Positions 6,254 through 10,323 of a stretch of DNA of 10,323 bases are shown here, piece after piece. The DNA is from an uncultured Clostridia bacterium. Lineage in GTDB: Bacteria > Bacillota > Clostridia > TANB77 > CAG-508. Every line of letters begins with the position of its first letter. Position 1 is the stretch's first letter. The notes under the pieces were generated by a model. It made no database searches and was not told the DNA's origin. It was given only the letters and a program-made list of their open reading frames with translations. The position numbers and the translations under genes are program-made. The stretch spans positions 1-10,323 of the forward strand of contig CATLGL010000053.1 of the NCBI GenBank assembly GCA_949935895.1, written 5' to 3'.

Positions 6254-7348
6254 TTACTTTAATACATTACTCTGGTTAATAACTAAAGTGCTATATAAAA
6301 ATAATACCTCTTGATCCTTCAATTCTATATATTTTTCTATGTCTTTACTTCTCATATATCTAATGTCGACTAATGTAATTTTACTATAAGCTTCTGTAAA
6401 TAAGGGAATTAGGCTACTTGCAAAAGAATCTCTAAACACTAGCAATTCTTTTTGCGTTTGTGCATGGGGATTTGTAATTGTAATTAACGGAGTATTTCCT
6501 GATAGATATATGTCATATTTATCATTACTATCTATTTTTTGTTTATCATATATTTTTGTTTCTTTTCCATTTTCATAGTGATATACCTTTGCATTTTTAA
6601 GGATATCATTTGTTAAAATACTGATTTTGTCTTTCTTCATTATAAAGGGAATTTCTTTTGCATATACACCATCAAATTCAATTATTTCCTCTTTTTCATA
6701 AGGAATTGTTAATCGATTTTGAAAGCCCATTTTATTGCTTATTTTATCTACAACTTTTTGTAAATTTTCTTGCCTCCAATGAATGTCTGTTAAATAGTAA
6801 TCTTCTAATTGTAAACAATCAAATATATTAATATATTCTACCTGTTCTATATTTTGTGCCATTATTTGTTGCAATTTTTCATAATCTAAACGAAGATATT
6901 CTTGTTCCTTTGTAAAATAATTTTTATCTGGAACTATTGCATAATAACATTTCATATCTTTTAAATAATTTTTCTGTATTTCATTTATTTTTTTACTTAT
7001 ATATAACACAGATTTTTCATTTAATGGATATTCCATTTTTATTATACTGTCCTGATAGCGATAAACTGCATGATGGTCTTTTTTTCCAAATAAATATATT
7101 TCTGCTGCAGATTTTAGCTTTCTAAATTCTTCCCTTTTTATCATTTGGTCTGTAGTATATTGTTCAAATCGATTACGAAAAGTTCCATCTAATACTGTTT
7201 TTAGAGTAAGGTTGGGAAGCTGTGCTAGTTTTCTTCTTTCTGTTACTGAAATTTCTGTATCCTTTTTTAATAGATTTGCAAAAAAGAATAAGTTAATCAA
7301 TACAACAAACATAATGGTTATTACAATATCTCTTGTTTTATCTGACAT
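6254..7348 (-). CDS. DHHW/AlgX-like SGNH-type protein, likely polysaccharide O-acetylation partner
   Basis: A 364-residue protein anchored by one N-terminal helix (about residues 8-27), with the rest predicted outside the membrane. It shows the DHHW/AlgX-like pattern: TERRKLAQLPNLT after the anchor, DIHW at residues 188-191 as the Asp/His pair, and FRDSFASS with a candidate catalytic Ser308. Such proteins work with MBOAT acyltransferases to move acetyl groups onto exported polysaccharides. It begins 20 bases after the MBOAT stop, so the two are cotranscribed. AGGAG lies about 12 bases upstream of ATG 7348, a longish spacing. Its stop abuts the hairpin at 6235-6253. It has no CGG codon and no frame break. 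The family call is good; the acceptor polymer is unknown. Confidence 0.8.
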   Translation of the reverse strand: MSDKTRDIVITIMFVVLINLFFFANLLKKDTEISVTERRKLAQLPNLTLKTVLDGTFRNRFEQYTTDQMIKREEFRKLKSAAEIYLFGKKDHHAVYRYQDSIIKMEYPLNEKSVLYISKKINEIQKNYLKDMKCYYAIVPDKNYFTKEQEYLRLDYEKLQQIMAQNIEQVEYINIFDCLQLEDYYLTDIHWRQENLQKVVDKISNKMGFQNRLTIPYEKEEIIEFDGVYAKEIPFIMKKDKISILTNDILKNAKVYHYENGKETKIYDKQKIDSNDKYDIYLSGNTPLITITNPHAQTQKELLVFRDSFASSLIPLFTEAYSKITLVDIRYMRSKDIEKYIELKDQEVLFLYSTLVINQSNVLK

Positions 7349-7368
7349 TTCTTGCTTTTTCTCCTATA

Positions 7369-8766
7369 TCAAAATCTAAAATATAAAAATGGATTATATG
7401 AACTATCTACTAAATATGCTGTAACTAATAATAATAAACTTGCTAGTATAACTGGTTGGAGTACATTAATTATTTTTTTAATTTTTATTTTTTCTTTTAA
7501 TTTTGTCATTATATTTTTTAAAAATGGTGTTGCACCAAAACCTGCTATTATTAAAATAACAAAATAATTTTTCAAATAGTACAAGGTTTCTTGATTGATA
7601 ATTGGTTCTCCATTTCCTCCAAATAAGCCTATTATTTGCACAATTGCTTCTTTTACACTGTTTGCATTAAATATGATAAAGCTAATAATAATTACCCATA
7701 ATACATATATGTGTTGAAATAGTTTTGGTATTTTTTCTAGTAGTTGTTTTAAAAATAATTTTTCTATTATTAGTAATATACCAAATAGCACTCCCCATAA
7801 AACGAATGTCCAGTTTGCACCATGCCAAAGTCCTGTTAACATCCATACAATTAAAATATTCCTCACTAGTTTCTTTTTAGATACTCTATTACCGCCAAGA
7901 GGTATATATACATAATCTTTAAACCATGCTCCTAAGGATATATGCCATCTTCTCCAAAATTCAGTTATACTTTTTGATATGTATGGATAATTAAAATTCT
8001 CTAAAAAGTGAAATCCAAATATCTTACCAAGTCCTATTGCCATGTCAGAATAAGCCGAAAAATCAAAATAAATTTGAAGACTGAATGCAACTCCGTAAAT
8101 CCAATAAAATATTACACTTTTGTTATTTGTTTGTAAAAAGTATTGACATAGTTCTCCTAATGCATTTGCAATTAACACTTTTTTGGAAATTCCTATACAA
8201 AATCGGCTTATTCCCTCCGAAAATGTTTTATAAGAATGTTTTCTTTTCGTTAGTTCTTTTTCTATATCAATATAACGTACAATAGGTCCTGCTATTAGTT
8301 GTGGAAATAAAGCAATATATGTTGCTAAGTTAATCAAGCTTTTCTGAGCTTTAACATTTCCTTTATATACATCAATGACATAACTTAATATCTGAAATGT
8401 GTAAAAAGAAATTCCTATTGGTAAAACTAAGTTTAGTGGCTTCATGTTTGTGTTTAATATATCATTTATACTCTCAATAAAGAAATCCGAATATTTAAAT
8501 AAACTTAATGCAATTAAGCTAATACTGATAGAAGATAATAAAAATATTTTGTTATACTTTGGATATTTTTGTATTAAAATTCCATGTATATATGCTGATA
8601 CAATTGCTCCTAACATAACTAATATATAAATTGGCTCCCCATAAAAGTAAAATAATAGGGAGCTTAGTAATAATATGCTATTTTTATACTTGGTTGGGGT
8701 AATAAAGTAAATAGTTAGTACACATGGTAAGAAATAATACAAAAAACTAATACTCGAAAAAAGCAC
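7369..8766 (-). CDS. MBOAT-family O-acyltransferase (AlgI/PatA-like)
   Basis: Polytopic membrane acyltransferase, expected to transfer acetyl groups across the membrane to a surface polysaccharide or wall polymer. GTG 8766 is chosen over GTG 8775 because AGGGG lies 8 bases upstream, and translation then starts LFSSISFLYYF, the usual MBOAT beginning. This gives 465 residues, a typical AlgI length. Many hydrophobic helices are visible. Signature segments are PQLIAGPIVRY, FDFSAYSDMAIGLG, EFWRRWHISL with His275, and GLWHGANWTF with the catalytic His315. It sits 11 bases after the upstream anchored-protein gene and 20 before the DHHW gene, forming one operon. Several out-of-phase cgg triplets occur (such as TCG GCT and TAC GGA) with no frame disruption, a useful control for the plus-strand frameshift sites. 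Confidence 0.93.
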   Translation of the reverse strand: MLFSSISFLYYFLPCVLTIYFITPTKYKNSILLLSSLLFYFYGEPIYILVMLGAIVSAYIHGILIQKYPKYNKIFLLSSISISLIALSLFKYSDFFIESINDILNTNMKPLNLVLPIGISFYTFQILSYVIDVYKGNVKAQKSLINLATYIALFPQLIAGPIVRYIDIEKELTKRKHSYKTFSEGISRFCIGISKKVLIANALGELCQYFLQTNNKSVIFYWIYGVAFSLQIYFDFSAYSDMAIGLGKIFGFHFLENFNYPYISKSITEFWRRWHISLGAWFKDYVYIPLGGNRVSKKKLVRNILIVWMLTGLWHGANWTFVLWGVLFGILLIIEKLFLKQLLEKIPKLFQHIYVLWVIIISFIIFNANSVKEAIVQIIGLFGGNGEPIINQETLYYLKNYFVILIIAGFGATPFLKNIMTKLKEKIKIKKIINVLQPVILASLLLLVTAYLVDSSYNPFLYFRF

Positions 8767-8777
8767 CTTTGCCACCC

Positions 8778-9332
8778 CTATATTTCTTCTGTTTTTTCTA
8801 ATTCTTTTCCTACAGAGCCACCTACAGCTTGTTTAAATTCATCGTATACTGGTTTTCCCCATTCTTCGTCTGCCATAACTAGAAAAATAATGTTTTTATA
8901 ATTGGTTACCCATACTTTTTGTGCAGACACACAAATCCATTTTCTCATATCAATGCCATTTATCATTTCTTGCTTCATTTCTTCTATATTGGCATTATCA
9001 GATACTTTTACCATTACAGCAGAATATGCTTGTGCATTTATAAAAGGCTCTGAAACAACAACTGCTTCTACATTATTGTTTGATTGTAACCCTGTTGTTG
9101 AAGTAAATGCAAATTCATCTGTTATGTCTATTGGTCGTGTTTCTAATTGTGGGAGTGTGTTTGCAAGTTTTGTGTTGATATTATTTAGTATGTCCTCCAT
9201 TTGTTGTGGTGTTTCTATTTGTATTCCTGCTTGACTTTCACCTTCTCCTCGATTTCCTAATATCATAACAATTGCTATAATAACAAGAGCTATTATAATA
9301 ATAATTGATATTGTGATACCTACTTTTTTCAT
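8778..9332 (-). CDS. Membrane-anchored extracytoplasmic protein, possibly DUF4358-like
   Basis: A 184-residue protein starting at ATG 9332, where AAGGAG lies 7 bases upstream; an in-frame ATG at 9377 has no such site. Residues about 4-26 (VGITISIIIIIALVIIAIVM) form one membrane helix with no lipobox cysteine, followed by a soluble domain. The layout (a helical start, a central segment with AVVVSEP and AYSAVMVKVSD, and a final beta/alpha part with IIFLVMADEEW) recalls DUF4358 proteins that accompany MBOAT and DHHW genes in Clostridia. That resemblance is from memory and is weak. It is the first gene of the three-gene operon; I found no convincing -35/-10 pair upstream. A role as an accessory to acetylation is inference from position. 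Confidence 0.65.
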   Translation of the reverse strand: MKKVGITISIIIIIALVIIAIVMILGNRGEGESQAGIQIETPQQMEDILNNINTKLANTLPQLETRPIDITDEFAFTSTTGLQSNNNVEAVVVSEPFINAQAYSAVMVKVSDNANIEEMKQEMINGIDMRKWICVSAQKVWVTNYKNIIFLVMADEEWGKPVYDEFKQAVGGSVGKELEKTEEI

Positions 9333-9373
9333 AATAATTCTCCTTTTCTTGTTTAGTAATATAATACATGTTA

Positions 9374-9577
9374 TCATACTTTTTTCATTTTGTATAGATA
9401 CTTTAGTTTTATTTCTTTACTTGTATAAAATCCTTTCTTTTTATCCCTCTTATTGCCTGTTATTTTTATTCTTGATGTTTTAGATTTTAATTCATTATCT
9501 CTATATTCCCAATCATCAAATGTACTATAACTTTCTAAATATTTAATAACTATATTTATACTTGAAATAAGTAGAGT
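9374..9577 (-). pseudogene. Start-less open frame of 67 codons, possible gene remnant
   Basis: The 358 bases between the anchored-protein gene and the XRE regulator hold no clear gene. On the minus strand one frame stays open from just after TGA (9580-9578) to TGA 9374-9376. It encodes a lysine- and tyrosine-rich peptide including YSTFDDWEYRDNELK and KGFYTSKEIKLKYLYK. It has no ATG, GTG or TTG until near its end and no ribosome binding site. It could be the tail of a decayed gene. I do not recognise it, and chance openness is possible. Confidence 0.25.
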
Positions 9578-9672
9578 TCACATGTCAAATACTTTGCTTA
9601 TCTATTATATTTCCAATCCTTCTTTACGTCCTTCATGATTTTTTCATTCTTTTAATTTGTACTACACATGAT

Positions 9673-9703
9673 AAAAAAAGCAAAACGATTTTATACTTTT
9701 TTT
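9673..9703 (-). terminator. Probable terminator of the XRE-family gene
   Basis: The runs aaaaaaag (9673-9680) and cttttttt (9696-9703) are reverse complements and enclose a partly self-paired centre (aaaacgatttt). On the minus strand the structure begins inside the last codons of the regulator gene and ends in TTTTTTT. The symmetric A and T runs mean it could act in both directions. It is AT-rich, so stability is limited. Confidence 0.45.
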
Positions 9704-10200
9704 CGTGTTAAAACAATTCCAACAATTGCTCCAATAAGAATAATTGGTGATACTCTGATAAATAACCATTCAAATATATGAAAATCAACTCCTAAAACAG
9801 CCTTCTCAGGATTACTATAATCAAAACCTAAATATGGGCTATCTAACAGTATTAGAGCAATAAAAGTTATAATTATAGTTACACATAATGAAATCAATAG
9901 CCAATGAATTATTTTTCGCTTTGTATTTTTCCTTTGCAATAGTTGTAAGTTTATTATCTCTAATTTTTCAGAAATTGCTTTCAAATCATCTACTTTAGAC
10001 TCTGAAATATTTTCTCCAAGTAAAGTACTGACCGGAATTTCAAGTACCTCTGATATAGAAATTAACATTTCAGCATCAGGAACTGATAATCCTTGCTCCC
10101 ATTTAGAAATTGTTTGTCTTACTACATTTAATTTGATAGCAAGTTCTTCTTGTGAAAGTCCTCTTGATTTTCTTATTGATTTAATGTTCTCTTTTAACAT
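9691..10200 (-). CDS. XRE-family DNA-binding protein with two membrane helices
   Basis: A 169-residue regulator. Residues about 5-60 form a Cro/CI helix-turn-helix (SRGLSQEELAIKLNVVRQTISKWEQG, then PDAEMLISISEVLEIPVSTLLG). A short polar, possibly coiled linker (about 66-95) leads to membrane helices near 96-118 and 142-165, and a basic RKK tail. Membrane-tethered XRE proteins of this type are common in Firmicutes, and some sense envelope or peptide signals, but no target is known. AAAGGAG lies 10 bases upstream of ATG 10200. Its promoter carries a small inverted repeat that could allow self-regulation. It shares orientation with the MBOAT operon but is separated by a probable terminator and 358 bases. 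Confidence 0.88.
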   Translation of the reverse strand: MLKENIKSIRKSRGLSQEELAIKLNVVRQTISKWEQGLSVPDAEMLISISEVLEIPVSTLLGENISESKVDDLKAISEKLEIINLQLLQRKNTKRKIIHWLLISLCVTIIITFIALILLDSPYLGFDYSNPEKAVLGVDFHIFEWLFIRVSPIILIGAIVGIVLTRKKV

Positions 10201-10228
10201 TTTAGAACAACTCCTTTCTTTACAAACT

Positions 10229-10257
10229 ATTATATAAAGAATAGTCCGTTGCTACAA
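10229..10257 (-). promoter_or_regulatory. Promoter of the XRE-family gene with overlapping dyad
   Basis: A perfect -10 box TATAAT (10234-10229, minus strand) lies 17 bases from TTGTAG (10257-10252), a weak -35 with three of six matches. A small dyad, ttgct-aca-agcaa (10249-10261), overlaps the -35 box. That is a typical place for an XRE repressor to bind its own promoter, though a 5-base half-site is short evidence. Beyond it to 10323 I see no gene. Confidence 0.55.
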
Positions 10258-10323
10258 GCAATGCATATTAACATTCAAGATTTATAGTCATTTTTTACCT
10301 CACTTTCAAAAATTGTAAATTGA

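Noticed and set aside
8766..8775. GTG 8775 as the MBOAT start
   Set aside because: The AGGGG site overlaps that codon too closely. GTG 8766 has proper spacing and the usual LFSS beginning.
9332..9377. ATG 9377 as the start of the anchored protein
   Set aside because: It would put charged residues before the membrane helix and lacks a binding site; ATG 9332 has AAGGAG 7 bases upstream.
1..10323. tRNA or rRNA genes, CRISPR arrays, transposases or attachment sites
   Set aside because: I saw no tRNA-like cloverleaf, regularly spaced repeats, integrase or transposase motifs. In particular no tRNA that could explain the CGG shifts lies in this window.

Overview
The window looks like chromosomal DNA from a low-GC Firmicute, most likely a Clostridia-type gut or metagenomic lineage. 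The DNA is very AT-rich, ribosome binding sites are strong AGGAGG types, and TTG and GTG starts occur. The neighbourhood of GdpP, MurA, a YycJ/WalJ-type metallo-hydrolase and RlmH is typical of that group.

Layout. Positions 1-1491 (minus strand) hold gdpP, the c-di-AMP phosphodiesterase, cut by the left edge. A 252-base divergent promoter region follows. On the plus strand, 1744-5949 holds murA, a yycJ-type MBL hydrolase, rlmH and an FAD/Rieske oxidoreductase. Positions 5950-6253 carry inverted repeats and a 44-residue ORF whose ribosome binding site lies in a long hairpin. On the minus strand, 9332-6254 is a three-gene operon: a membrane-anchored extracytoplasmic protein, an MBOAT O-acyltransferase and a DHHW/AlgX-like protein, probably for O-acetylation of a surface polysaccharide. 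A start-less open frame (9374-9577) precedes an XRE regulator with two membrane helices (9691-10200).

Main discovery. Three of the four plus-strand core genes are interrupted by single-base +1 frame breaks: one in murA, one in yycJ and three in the FAD/Rieske gene. All five breaks have the same form. An in-frame CGG codon stands where the family needs glycine, and skipping its C lets the next three bases (GGT, GGC or GGA) encode that glycine and restores the downstream frame. By my reading these are the only in-frame CGG codons in any gene of the window. At least ten out-of-phase cgg trinucleotides sit in the same or neighbouring genes with no effect on frame. Each later CGG in the FAD gene is in phase only if the earlier ones were skipped. 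With the five skips the proteins become 425, 260 and 500 residues, close to normal family lengths. This suggests CGG (or the quadruplet CGGN) is a +1 frameshift signal read as glycine, perhaps because no tRNA decodes CGG as arginine. Systematic sequence error is the main alternative and must be excluded with reads or proteomics.

How the genes work together. GdpP tunes c-di-AMP and so envelope homeostasis. MurA starts peptidoglycan precursor synthesis, the YycJ-type protein and RlmH are housekeeping neighbours, and the MBOAT operon modifies surface polymers. Much of the window is therefore envelope-related.
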